From contig CAJOQZ010000065.1 in assembly GCA_905236585.1 (NCBI GenBank), forward strand, positions 1 through 10,699: a stretch of DNA of 10,699 bases, given 5' to 3'. The DNA comes from an uncultured Lachnospiraceae bacterium (GTDB taxonomy: Bacteria; Bacillota; Clostridia; Lachnospirales; Lachnospiraceae). Of the stretch, positions 1 through 7,081 are shown one piece after another. Under the pieces are notes generated by a model. It saw only the letters and a list, made by a program, of their open reading frames with translations, was not told the DNA's origin and made no database searches. The position numbers were made by a program, and so were the translations under genes. Within the stretch, counting starts at the first letter, position 1, and every line of letters starts with the position of its first letter.

Positions 1-58
1 GATTGAAGTCTTGGCTGAATATGAGGGAAAGAAAATCGCAACGGTGCATGCAACGTAA
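1..58 (+). CDS. 3' end of an upstream gene, probably hisZ (ATP phosphoribosyltransferase regulatory subunit)
   Basis: An open frame enters from the left edge and stops at TAA 56-58; the visible 18 residues end in KKIATVHAT. This is too little for identification by sequence. The assignment to hisZ is inferred from context: the next gene encodes a short-form HisG of about 220 residues, a form that works with the HisRS-like regulatory subunit HisZ, and hisZ commonly sits directly upstream of hisG in Firmicutes. The gap to hisG is 39 bases with no visible terminator, so the two are probably cotranscribed. Confidence 0.5.
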   Translation, partial: IEVLAEYEGKKIATVHAT

Positions 59-97
59 GTGTTTACGATCGTAAGCATCTGATAAAGGAATCATAAC

Positions 98-763
98 ATG
101 GAAAAAGAATATCTAACCGTCGCGCTGGCAAAGGGACGACTGGCAAGGCAGTCAATGGAACTGTTCCAAACGATCGGCATTGACTGTAAGGAGATGCAGG
201 ATAAAAATACCCGCAAACTCATATTTTCCAACGAAGAGAAGAAGATGCGGTTCTTTCTGGCAAAGTCGCCGGATGTTCCGACCTATGTTGAATATGGGGC
301 GGCGGATATCGGGATCGTCGGAGAAGATACGATATTAGAGGAAGCGCGTAATATCTATGAGGTGTTGGATTTGGGTTTCGGCAGATGCCGGATGTGCGTC
401 TGCGGACCGGCGGAAGCGAAGGAACTGCTTCTGCATCAAAGGCAGATCCGTGTTGCATCCAAGTACCCGAAGATCGCGAAGGACTATTTTTACAATGTCA
501 AGCATCAGACTCCGGAGATCATTAAGTTGAACGGCTCGATTGAACTGGCGCCGATTGTCGGCTTGTCGGATGTGATCGTGGACATCGTCGAGACGGGTAG
601 CACGTTAAAAGAGAACGGGCTTAGCGTGTTGGAAGAGATCGTTCCGCTGTCGGCGCGTGTGGTCGTCAATCAGGTAAGTATGAAAATGCAGAATGAGCGG
701 ATAACTAACCTGATCCGAAGCCTTGCGGAACAGATTGCCGACGAAAAAATACAGGAGAATTAA
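98..763 (+). CDS. hisG: ATP phosphoribosyltransferase, short form (HisG)
   Basis: This enzyme catalyses the first step of histidine synthesis in the cytoplasm, joining PRPP and ATP to form phosphoribosyl-ATP. The 221-residue protein matches the short HisG class, which lacks the C-terminal allosteric domain and normally needs HisZ. It opens with the typical LTVALAKGRL segment (residues 6-15) and has a periplasmic-binding-like DIGIVGEDTILE stretch (71-82). The HisG family signature is fully satisfied between E149 and L170, including G155, D162 and the PRPP-binding TGST turn at 166-169. The ATG at 98 is preceded by AAAGGAA at 84-90, a good ribosome binding site. Its TAA is two bases before the hisD start, so the genes are in one operon. 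No defects are seen. The family assignment is secure; dependence on HisZ is inferred from length. Confidence 0.96.
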   Translation: MEKEYLTVALAKGRLARQSMELFQTIGIDCKEMQDKNTRKLIFSNEEKKMRFFLAKSPDVPTYVEYGAADIGIVGEDTILEEARNIYEVLDLGFGRCRMCVCGPAEAKELLLHQRQIRVASKYPKIAKDYFYNVKHQTPEIIKLNGSIELAPIVGLSDVIVDIVETGSTLKENGLSVLEEIVPLSARVVVNQVSMKMQNERITNLIRSLAEQIADEKIQEN

Positions 764-765
764 CC

Positions 766-2058
766 ATGCGCATATTACATCTGAATGAAGACAACATCAA
801 CGGGCTGCTGTCCGAACTGCTTAAGCGTTCTCCGCATCAGTATACCGAGTATGAGAGTACGGTGCGCGGGATCATTGACGACGTAAGGCAGAGGGGCGAT
901 GAGGCGGTATTCGAACTTACGGAAAAGTTCGACGGGATTCGCTTGGATGCGAAGTCTCTTAGCGTAACGGATGAGGAAATCGAAGCGGCTTATAATGAAG
1001 TTTCGCCAAAACTTCTTTCCGTCATAAAAAAAGCCCTTGTCAATATCCGTTCCTTCCACGAAAAGCAGGTACAGCAGAGTTGGTTTACCGCAAGAGAAGA
1101 CGGCGTTCTGCTCGGGCAAAAGGTGACGGCGCTTGAAAACGTCGGCGTATATGTGCTGGGCGGCAAGGCGGTTTATCCGTCGTCGGTTTTAATGAATATC
1201 GTTCCGGCGAAGATTGCCGGCGTCGATCATATCTACATGACGACGCCTTGCGGCAAGGACGGACGGGTGCCGGCTTCAACCTTAGTAGCGGCAAAGGAAG
1301 CGGGCGTGGATAAGATTTTCAAGGTCGGCGGTGCGCAGGCAATAGCGGCATTAGCATTCGGAACGAAGACAATCCCGAAAGTCGATAAGATCGTAGGTCC
1401 CGGGAACATTTACGTAGCATTGGCAAAAAAGGCGGTCTTCGGTCATGTCAGCATTGATTCGATTGCGGGACCGAGCGAGATTCTTGTGTTGGCGGATGAG
1501 ACGGCAAATCCCCGTTATGTGGCGGCGGACCTGCTGTCACAGGCGGAGCATGACGAACTGGCGTCGGCGATTTTGATTACGACCAATGAGAAATTGGCAC
1601 AGGCAGTACAACAGGAAATCAATGGATTCTTACAAGTTTTATCCCGACATGAGATTATTGAAAAGTCGTTGGAACATTACGGGTACATCCTGATTGCAAA
1701 GGATAAACCACAGGCGATCCATGCCATCAACGCCATCGCTTCCGAACACTTAGAGATCGTTACAGCGAATCCGTACGAGGATATGACGAAGATCCGCAAT
1801 GCCGGGGCGATTTTCTTGGGGGCGTATTCATCGGAGCCGTTAGGCGATTACTTTGCGGGACCGAATCACGTTCTGCCGACGAACGGAACGGCGCGGTTTT
1901 TCTCGGCGTTGTCTGTGGATGATTTTATCAAGAAATCCAGCATCATTTCGTATTCGAGGGAAGCACTTGCGGCAATCCATAATGATATTGAGGATTTTGC
2001 GAAGTGCGAAGAGTTGACGGCGCATGCAAATTCAATCCATGTGCGGTTTGAGGAGTAG
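766..2058 (+). CDS. hisD: Histidinol dehydrogenase (HisD)
   Basis: HisD is a zinc enzyme that performs the last two steps of the pathway, oxidising L-histidinol to histidine with two NAD+. The 430-residue length is standard. Zinc ligands expected from the E. coli enzyme are visible: Q259 and H262 (in SQAEHD), D361 (in GDYFAGPNH) and H420 (in TAHANS). The catalytic Glu-His pair is E327-H328 in ASEHLE. The family signature region with VGPGN (210-214) and AGPSEI (234-239) is intact. The ATG at 766 follows an AGGAG at 753-757 that lies inside the end of hisG, and only two bases separate the genes, indicating translational coupling. The stop overlaps the ribosome binding site of hisB. Nothing is unusual in the sequence. 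Confidence 0.97.
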   Translation: MRILHLNEDNINGLLSELLKRSPHQYTEYESTVRGIIDDVRQRGDEAVFELTEKFDGIRLDAKSLSVTDEEIEAAYNEVSPKLLSVIKKALVNIRSFHEKQVQQSWFTAREDGVLLGQKVTALENVGVYVLGGKAVYPSSVLMNIVPAKIAGVDHIYMTTPCGKDGRVPASTLVAAKEAGVDKIFKVGGAQAIAALAFGTKTIPKVDKIVGPGNIYVALAKKAVFGHVSIDSIAGPSEILVLADETANPRYVAADLLSQAEHDELASAILITTNEKLAQAVQQEINGFLQVLSRHEIIEKSLEHYGYILIAKDKPQAIHAINAIASEHLEIVTANPYEDMTKIRNAGAIFLGAYSSEPLGDYFAGPNHVLPTNGTARFFSALSVDDFIKKSSIISYSREALAAIHNDIEDFAKCEELTAHANSIHVRFEE

Positions 2059-2070
2059 GAAAGGTTATTC

Positions 2071-2784
2071 ATGAGCGACATCAAATTACAGGAAAAAAAA
2101 ATAAGCGAGCCGATCAAAGCGAACCCCATTATTCAGATTAAATCAAATGCGAATCCCGCAACGGAACAACAGCAGTTGACGGATGCTAAGATCGACATAT
2201 CCCGTTCTGCCACGGTCGCCCGCAAAACGAAGGAGACGGATATCACCTGCACGATTGGACTTGACGGGACAGGCAAGGCGGATATCAAGACGGGAATCGG
2301 CTTTTTTGACCATATGTTAGACGGCTTCGCAAGGCATGGACTGTTTGACTTGACCTTGCACTGCGAGGGCGACCTTTATGTGGACTGCCACCATACGATC
2401 GAAGACTGCGGTATCGTCTTAGGACAGGCGCTTAGGGAGGCAATCGGGGATAAAAAGGGCATGATACGCTACGGCTCATTTATTCTGCCGATGGATGAGG
2501 CGTTGGTGCTTTGCGCGGTTGACTTCGGCGGACGTCCGTATTTGGGATATGATTATACATTTCAGACGGAGCGCGTCGGATATTTTGACACAGAAATGAT
2601 CCGGGAGTTTTTCTATGCCATATCATATTCGGCTATGATGAATCTGCATTTTGACATTATCCGGGGAGAGAACGCGCACCATATCATTGAGGCGATGTTC
2701 AAGGCGTTCGCGAAATCCGTCGATATTGCAACGACGTTAGACCCGCGGATTACAGACATATTATCGACAAAGGGGAAATTGTAA
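2071..2784 (+). CDS. hisB: Imidazoleglycerol-phosphate dehydratase (HisB) with N-terminal extension
   Basis: HisB removes water from imidazole glycerol phosphate to give imidazole acetol phosphate, using a dinuclear Mn site. The dehydratase fold starts near residue 44 (SRSATVARKT). Metal-binding motifs are present: GFFDHML (77-83), DCHHTIEDCG (105-114) and GENAHHIIEA (199-208). The protein has 237 residues, against about 195-200 for a usual monofunctional dehydratase. The excess is a Gln/Asn/Lys-rich extension of about 43 residues with no recognisable domain; it is too short to be the phosphatase domain of the E. coli HisB. The ATG at 2071 has a good site GGAAAGG (2058-2064). A possible internal TTG at 2176 would give a normal length but has no ribosome binding site, so the long form is preferred. 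The stop codon directly abuts the next ATG. Confidence 0.94.
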   Translation: MSDIKLQEKKISEPIKANPIIQIKSNANPATEQQQLTDAKIDISRSATVARKTKETDITCTIGLDGTGKADIKTGIGFFDHMLDGFARHGLFDLTLHCEGDLYVDCHHTIEDCGIVLGQALREAIGDKKGMIRYGSFILPMDEALVLCAVDFGGRPYLGYDYTFQTERVGYFDTEMIREFFYAISYSAMMNLHFDIIRGENAHHIIEAMFKAFAKSVDIATTLDPRITDILSTKGKL

Positions 2785-4068
2785 ATGGAACAGAAAAATA
2801 TCGTCGCCACCATTTATATCAAAGATGGGATGGCGGTTAAAAGTCCGTCGGATATGAATAAGCCGAAGGATGTACTCGAAATCGCGCAGATGTATAACGA
2901 CAGCGGCATTGACAAGATCATCTGCTTTGACTTATCGAAAGACGACGAGGAGCATGAAAAAAACATATTGGCGATCCGCGAGATCAACCGTTCGATTGAA
3001 GTCAAGACCTGCGGCGGCGGCAATATCAAGCGCCTCGAAGATGTAAAAAAACTTCTTTACGCAGGCTGTATTGAAGTCGTCTTAAACGGAAGCAAGGCAA
3101 GTACGCTGAATTTGATAAAAGAAGCGGCGGCGCGGTTTGGACAGGAGAAGATCTTAGTCTCCATCGATAATATCGACATTTTGTTCAAGGCAGGGCAGTC
3201 TTTGGTGGAGAACGTCCATGAACTTTTGGTGATGAATCCGGAGATTACGGCGTCGATTGAGAATACGACGGCGATTCCGTATATTTTGCGGCAGGATACG
3301 GAAGATGTGGAGGCAATCTCCAAACTGCTTGTTTCCGACCAAATCCGCGGAATATACGGCGCGTTTATCAATGATCCGTCTTCCGATATCATGTCCTTAA
3401 AGGCAACGCTTTCGGATGCCGGAATCAAAATGGATAATTTCGAAGCGGCGTTGTCATGGTCGGATCTTAAGACAAATTCCGACGGATTGATTCCGGTCGT
3501 AGTGCAGGACTATAAGACCGAAGATGTGCTGATGTTAGCGTATATGAATGAAGAATCGTTCAACAATACGATCCGCGTCGGCAAGATGACCTATTGGAGC
3601 CGCAGCCGGAATGAACTTTGGGTCAAAGGCATGACGAGCGGACATTTCCAGTATGTGAAATCCTTAGTTGCGGACTGCGATTATGATACGCTTTTGGCAA
3701 AAGTTTCCCAAGTCGGTGGAATTGCCTGCCATACGGGCGCTCATTCCTGCTTTTTCAATGAGATCATTAAAAAAGAATATACGGAAAGGAACCCGAAGAA
3801 GGTATTCGACGATGTATACGCGATCATCAAGGACAGACAGGAACACCCGAAGGGCGGCAGTTATACGAATTACCTGTTCGACAAGGGGATTGACAAAATC
3901 CTTAAAAAACTCGGCGAGGAAGCCACTGAGATCGTGATTGCCGCGAAGAATCCGAATCCCGAAGAGGTCATCTATGAAGCGTCGGACTTCCTCTATCATC
4001 TGATGGTGCTGATGGTGGAGAAAAACGTGACATGGGAAGAGGTGACGCGGGAGTTGTCCCAGCGGTAG
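2785..4068 (+). CDS. hisIE: HisI-HisE fusion (phosphoribosyl-AMP cyclohydrolase / phosphoribosyl-ATP pyrophosphatase) with N-terminal HisF-like barrel
   Basis: The 427-residue protein has three parts. Residues 1 to about 215 resemble a HisF/HisA (beta/alpha) barrel: IYIKDG at 10-15, a Gly triplet at 77-79 like a phosphate-binding loop, and SID at 126-128. Residues about 225-330 are HisI, which opens the phosphoribosyl-AMP ring: YWSRSRNELW (270-279), the metal-binding DCDYD (297-301) and ACHTGAHSCF (314-323). Residues about 335-427 are HisE, which hydrolyses phosphoribosyl-ATP: KGGSYTNYL, GEEATE (377-382) and EASDFLYHL (398-406). HisI-HisE fusions are common; a leading barrel is not the textbook form. 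In the barrel, Y11 stands where HisF has its essential Asp11, while D128 matches HisF Asp130, so it is probably not a working cyclase. The ATG abuts the hisB stop, with AAAGGGGA at 2769-2776 as ribosome binding site. HisI and HisE roles are secure; that of the barrel is unknown. Confidence 0.93.
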   Translation: MEQKNIVATIYIKDGMAVKSPSDMNKPKDVLEIAQMYNDSGIDKIICFDLSKDDEEHEKNILAIREINRSIEVKTCGGGNIKRLEDVKKLLYAGCIEVVLNGSKASTLNLIKEAAARFGQEKILVSIDNIDILFKAGQSLVENVHELLVMNPEITASIENTTAIPYILRQDTEDVEAISKLLVSDQIRGIYGAFINDPSSDIMSLKATLSDAGIKMDNFEAALSWSDLKTNSDGLIPVVVQDYKTEDVLMLAYMNEESFNNTIRVGKMTYWSRSRNELWVKGMTSGHFQYVKSLVADCDYDTLLAKVSQVGGIACHTGAHSCFFNEIIKKEYTERNPKKVFDDVYAIIKDRQEHPKGGSYTNYLFDKGIDKILKKLGEEATEIVIAAKNPNPEEVIYEASDFLYHLMVLMVEKNVTWEEVTRELSQR

Positions 4069-4122
4069 TTTTTAAGATACCCATTTAGACTCCGGCGATA
4101 ATCTTTTAGCGGGTAGAAAGTT

Positions 4123-6021
4123 ATGATGGAACCATCCTTTTTGGAGAGCATATGCAACACGCGGAAATTGGCTTTACGGGATGATATCCTGCTTTCCGTG
4201 GAAAAGGCGGCGCGTTATATCGGCAATGAGTTCGGCGCCGTTATGAAAGATAAAAACGAAGTGGCAATCCGCTATGCCATGTGTTTTCCCGATGTTTATG
4301 AGATTGGGATGTCGCATTTGGGCATCCAGATTCTATATGATATGTTCAACCGCCGCCCCGATGTATGGTGCGAGCGGGTGTATTCGCCATGGACGGACGC
4401 GGCGGAGGTAATGAAGCGGGAGGGAACCCCGCTTTTTGCTTTGGAATCGCAGGAGCCGATTCGCACATTTGACTTTTTAGGCATGACTCTCCAATATGAG
4501 ATGTGCTATACGAATGTCCTGCAAGTGCTGGACTTGGCGCAGTTGCCGCTGCTTGCAAAAGATCGCGGCGAGGATGATCCCATCGTAATCGGCGGCGGAC
4601 CATGCACCTATAATCCGGAACCTTTGGCGGATTTTTTTGACCTGTTTTTTATCGGCGAGGGAGAGGCGCATTATGATGAGTTTTTCGATTTGTATCGGAA
4701 GATGCGCACCGAAAACACATATTCAAAAGATGCATTTCTCCATGCGGCGGCGCAGATTCCGGGATTCTATGTTCCGGCATTTTATGAGACAACTTATCAT
4801 GCCGACGGGACGATTGCTTCGTTTGTTCCGAAATTCTCTGACATCCCGGCGACGGTAAAACGGCAGGTCATTACAGTCCTTGATGCGTCGCCCTATCCGA
4901 CGAAGCCGGTGCTCCCCTTTGTACAGGCGACGCAGGATCGGATGGTTTTGGAGATCATGCGTGGCTGCATCCGCGGCTGCCGGTTCTGTCAGGCAGGAAT
5001 GATCTATCGCCCGAATCGGGAAAAATCCTTAGACATTTTGAAAAAGTATGCCTTGGAACTGATCGAAGCGACCGGACATCACGAGATCAGTTTGAGCAGT
5101 TTGAGTTCGAGTGATTATACACGCTTGCCGGAACTGATCGACTTTTTGATTGATGAATGCGGCAAGCGGCATATCAATATATCCCTGCCGTCCCTTCGCA
5201 TCGACGCATTTTCTTTAGATGTGATGAAAAAGGTGCAGGATGTGAAAAAAACTTCGATTACGTTCGCGCCGGAGGCAGGTTCCCAGAAAATGCGAAATAT
5301 CATCAATAAGGGACTTACTGAAGAGGATATCTTCGGCGGAGCGGCGCTGGCGTTCGAGGGCGGATGGAATAAGATCAAATTATATTTTATGCTGGGTCTG
5401 CCGGAGGAGACGGATGAGGATGTGACAGCAATCCCTCGTTTGGCGAATGAAATTGCGGCGTTATATTATGATACCGTTCCAAAGGAAAAGCGCAATGGGC
5501 GATGCAATATCAATATTTCCACTTCCTTTTTTGTTCCGAAGCCGTTTACGCCGCTGCAATGGGCGCGGATGTATCCACAGGAGGAGTATCTGCGGCGGGC
5601 GCATTTGTTAAAAGAGACGATGCAGGGACTTCTTAATCACAAGAGTCTGTCCTATCAGTATCATCAGGCGGATGCGACGATTTTAGAGGGCGTGTTCGCA
5701 CGGGGGGATCGACGGTTAGGACGCGTGATCCTTACGGCGTACAAGGCAGGGGCTACTTTTGACGCATGGAGCGAATATTTTGATATGAACCGCTGGATGG
5801 ATGCGTTTAAGGAATGCGGGATTGACCCGGATTTTTATATCATGCGGGATCGCGGGGAAGATGAGATTTTTCCTTGGGATTTCATTGACACCGGGATTAC
5901 GAAGCGGTTTTTACTTAGGGAATGGCAACAGGCAAAGGAGGGCGTCGTTACGCCAAACTGCCGCAGCCGCTGCTCCGGTTGCGGATGCAGCGCCTTTGAA
6001 AGCGGGGTGTGCGTTAGATGA
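4123..6021 (+). CDS. B12-binding-domain radical SAM protein, TIGR03960-like
   Basis: The 632-residue protein has an N-terminal B12-binding-like region (about 30-240, with RYIGNE, CFPDVYEIGMSHLG and VIGGGPCTYNPEPLADF) and a radical SAM core from about 265. The cluster motif CIRGCRFC places the SAM-binding [4Fe-4S] ligands at C282, C286 and C289. SLPSLRID (354-361) and TFAPEAGS (380-387) are typical of this class. The C-terminus carries a further Cys cluster (C613, C617, C620, C622, C630) that could bind another metal site. The reaction is not known to me. The gene overlaps the next by four bases, and that partner is its usual companion. The ATG at 4123 is immediately followed by another ATG; upstream there is only a weak purine stretch (GAAAG, 4116-4120), so the exact start is uncertain by a codon. 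The 54-base gap after hisIE shows no convincing terminator. Confidence 0.9.
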   Translation: MMEPSFLESICNTRKLALRDDILLSVEKAARYIGNEFGAVMKDKNEVAIRYAMCFPDVYEIGMSHLGIQILYDMFNRRPDVWCERVYSPWTDAAEVMKREGTPLFALESQEPIRTFDFLGMTLQYEMCYTNVLQVLDLAQLPLLAKDRGEDDPIVIGGGPCTYNPEPLADFFDLFFIGEGEAHYDEFFDLYRKMRTENTYSKDAFLHAAAQIPGFYVPAFYETTYHADGTIASFVPKFSDIPATVKRQVITVLDASPYPTKPVLPFVQATQDRMVLEIMRGCIRGCRFCQAGMIYRPNREKSLDILKKYALELIEATGHHEISLSSLSSSDYTRLPELIDFLIDECGKRHINISLPSLRIDAFSLDVMKKVQDVKKTSITFAPEAGSQKMRNIINKGLTEEDIFGGAALAFEGGWNKIKLYFMLGLPEETDEDVTAIPRLANEIAALYYDTVPKEKRNGRCNINISTSFFVPKPFTPLQWARMYPQEEYLRRAHLLKETMQGLLNHKSLSYQYHQADATILEGVFARGDRRLGRVILTAYKAGATFDAWSEYFDMNRWMDAFKECGIDPDFYIMRDRGEDEIFPWDFIDTGITKRFLLREWQQAKEGVVTPNCRSRCSGCGCSAFESGVCVR

Positions 6022-6821
6022 GATACAGGATTCGCTTTGCAAAATATGGCGTGATGCGGTATGTGGGGCATTTGGATCTGATGCGGTTCTTCCAAAAAGC
6101 GCTTAACCGTGCGAAAGTTCCCCTGTCCTATTCAAAAGGATATCATCCGCATCCGTTGATTTCCTTTGCTGCGCCGCTGTCGGTCGGCGTGACAAGCGGC
6201 GGCGAATATATGGATATTGTTACGGAAGAGCCGATAGATGCAAAAAATACGCTTGATGCCCTAAATGCACAGATGGTTGACGGCATGCTGATCGTATCGG
6301 TAAAGGAACTATCCGACAAAGCGAAAAATGCTATGGCAGCAGTAGAAGCAGCCGCGTATTATGTGTATTTTAAGGAATATCCTTTCGTACGAAACGATAT
6401 TTCGGGCAATATGTCTATTTTGTCAGAAGACGGCTCAAGTCCTGCAGAATTAAAGAAATACGACACGGATGCTTTTCGGGAGCAAATCCGAACGTTTTAT
6501 ACGAATGCGGATTCGATTTACATCACAAAGCAGACGAAAAAAAGCGAGAGGAAGATTGACTTAAAACCGCTGATTTATGATTTCCATGTAGAAGATACTA
6601 CGTCGTCGTTTTCGGAAAATGCGGAGCAGACGGGTCTGCCGGATATAAATGTAGTGTTCTATATGCTTCTTTCTACCGGAAGTACCGATAATATTAAGCC
6701 GGAACTTGTCATGGAGCATTTCTTGTCTTCTATGGGAATCACGCCGGATGCATATCAACTAGGCATTCATCGGGTGGATATGTATCGGCGGGATGAGAAA
6801 AATGAGTTGGTTTCGTTATAA
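6018..6821 (+). CDS. DUF2344 radical SAM-associated protein, TIGR03936-like
   Basis: The 267-residue protein begins with the strongly conserved family block: RYRIRFAKYG (2-11), RYVGHLDLMRFFQKAL (14-29), PLSYSKGYHPHPLISFA (35-51), PLSVGV (53-58) and GGEYMDI (61-67). Later the KIDLKPLIYDF segment also fits the family. The middle part is more variable and AT-rich. The start ATG overlaps the TGA of the radical SAM gene (ATGA), implying translational coupling and probably joint function; the two are fused in some genomes as far as I recall. The biochemical role is not established to my knowledge. In many Clostridia this gene is followed by ribonuclease G and the rplU-rpmA genes; here it ends the block and is followed by a 260-base noncoding region. 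Confidence 0.88.
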   Translation: MRYRIRFAKYGVMRYVGHLDLMRFFQKALNRAKVPLSYSKGYHPHPLISFAAPLSVGVTSGGEYMDIVTEEPIDAKNTLDALNAQMVDGMLIVSVKELSDKAKNAMAAVEAAAYYVYFKEYPFVRNDISGNMSILSEDGSSPAELKKYDTDAFREQIRTFYTNADSIYITKQTKKSERKIDLKPLIYDFHVEDTTSSFSENAEQTGLPDINVVFYMLLSTGSTDNIKPELVMEHFLSSMGITPDAYQLGIHRVDMYRRDEKNELVSL

Positions 6822-6904
6822 AATTATTCCTTGTGGTGAATAAAGCATCAACATCTAAGTCTTGTAGGTGCCGAAAAACAAAGGAAAATCAATCATTTTT
6901 CGCC

Positions 6905-6934
6905 TTGACACCGTATATTTAGATATAGTAAATT
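6905..6934 (+). promoter_or_regulatory. Candidate sigma-70-type promoter for the surface protein gene
   Basis: A perfect -35 consensus TTGACA lies at 6905-6910. The best -10 at acceptable distance is TAAATT (6929-6934, 18-base spacer, four of six consensus bases). A better hexamer TATAGT (6924-6929) is only 13 bases away, which is too short. The surrounding DNA is AT-rich and the next gene starts about 150 bases downstream, leaving a long leader. The -35 is convincing; the -10 is approximate. Confidence 0.55.
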
Positions 6935-6959
6935 ACAATTATATAACAAATAAGGTTTG

Positions 6960-6996
6960 CCCCTTGTGAGTGATTTGGTGTGGTGACTCACAGGGG
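6960..6996 (+). promoter_or_regulatory. Leader hairpin 1 (inverted repeat, terminator-like)
   Basis: The left arm CCCCTTGTGAGT (6960-6971) pairs with ACTCACAGGGG (6986-6996), giving an 11-bp stem with one bulged T and a 14-base loop. The bases after it are TTATTTGT, moderately U-rich in RNA. It could be an attenuator in the leader downstream of the promoter, or a terminator for transcription coming from the DUF2344 gene. The pairing is seen directly; the role is inferred. Confidence 0.6.
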
Positions 6997-6997
6997 T

Positions 6998-7032
6998 TAT
7001 TTGTCCGTTAAAAAGACTTGAACGGACAAATA
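6998..7032 (+). promoter_or_regulatory. Leader hairpin 2 (perfect 12-bp inverted repeat)
   Basis: The arms 6998-7009 (TATTTGTCCGTT) and 7021-7032 (AACGGACAAATA) are perfect reverse complements around an 11-base loop. It begins one base after hairpin 1 and ends five bases before the 13-base tandem repeats. It lacks a following T-run, so it is not an ordinary terminator. It may be a protein-binding operator or a structural element of the leader RNA. Confidence 0.6.
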
Positions 7033-7037
7033 TATCC

Positions 7038-7076
7038 GGGAGCGTAGTAAGGGAAACTGGTAAGGGAGCGTGAGAA
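7038..7076 (+). repeat. Three tandem 13-base units carrying Shine-Dalgarno-like cores
   Basis: Three adjacent 13-base units are GGGAGCGTAGTAA (7038-7050), GGGAAACTGGTAA (7051-7063) and GGGAGCGTGAGAA (7064-7076), followed by a partial GGA. All share GGGA at the start, T at position 8 and AA at the end; units 1 and 3 agree at 10 of 13 positions. Each junction forms an AAGGGA or AAGGA core, and the last one is just in front of the surface protein ATG. The repeats are seen directly; an effect on translation is inference. Confidence 0.6.
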
Positions 7077-7081
7077 GGACT

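Noticed and set aside
4069..4122. Possible terminator or promoter between hisIE and the radical SAM gene (AAGAT/ATCTT repeat, GATAAT at 4097-4102).
   Set aside because: The stem would be only 5 bp with a long loop, and no -35-like hexamer lies at the right distance from GATAAT.
6872..6902. Inverted repeat CGAAAAA / TTTTTCG with a 17-base loop near the DUF2344 gene end.
   Set aside because: The 7-bp stem is mostly A-T and the T-run is part of the stem, so it is a poor terminator; it may be chance in an AT-rich stretch.
7070..7081. GTG at 7070 as the start of the surface protein.
   Set aside because: Its purine core is only one base away, and it lies within the 13-base repeat; the ATG at 7082 has a more usable ribosome binding site and an equally good signal peptide.
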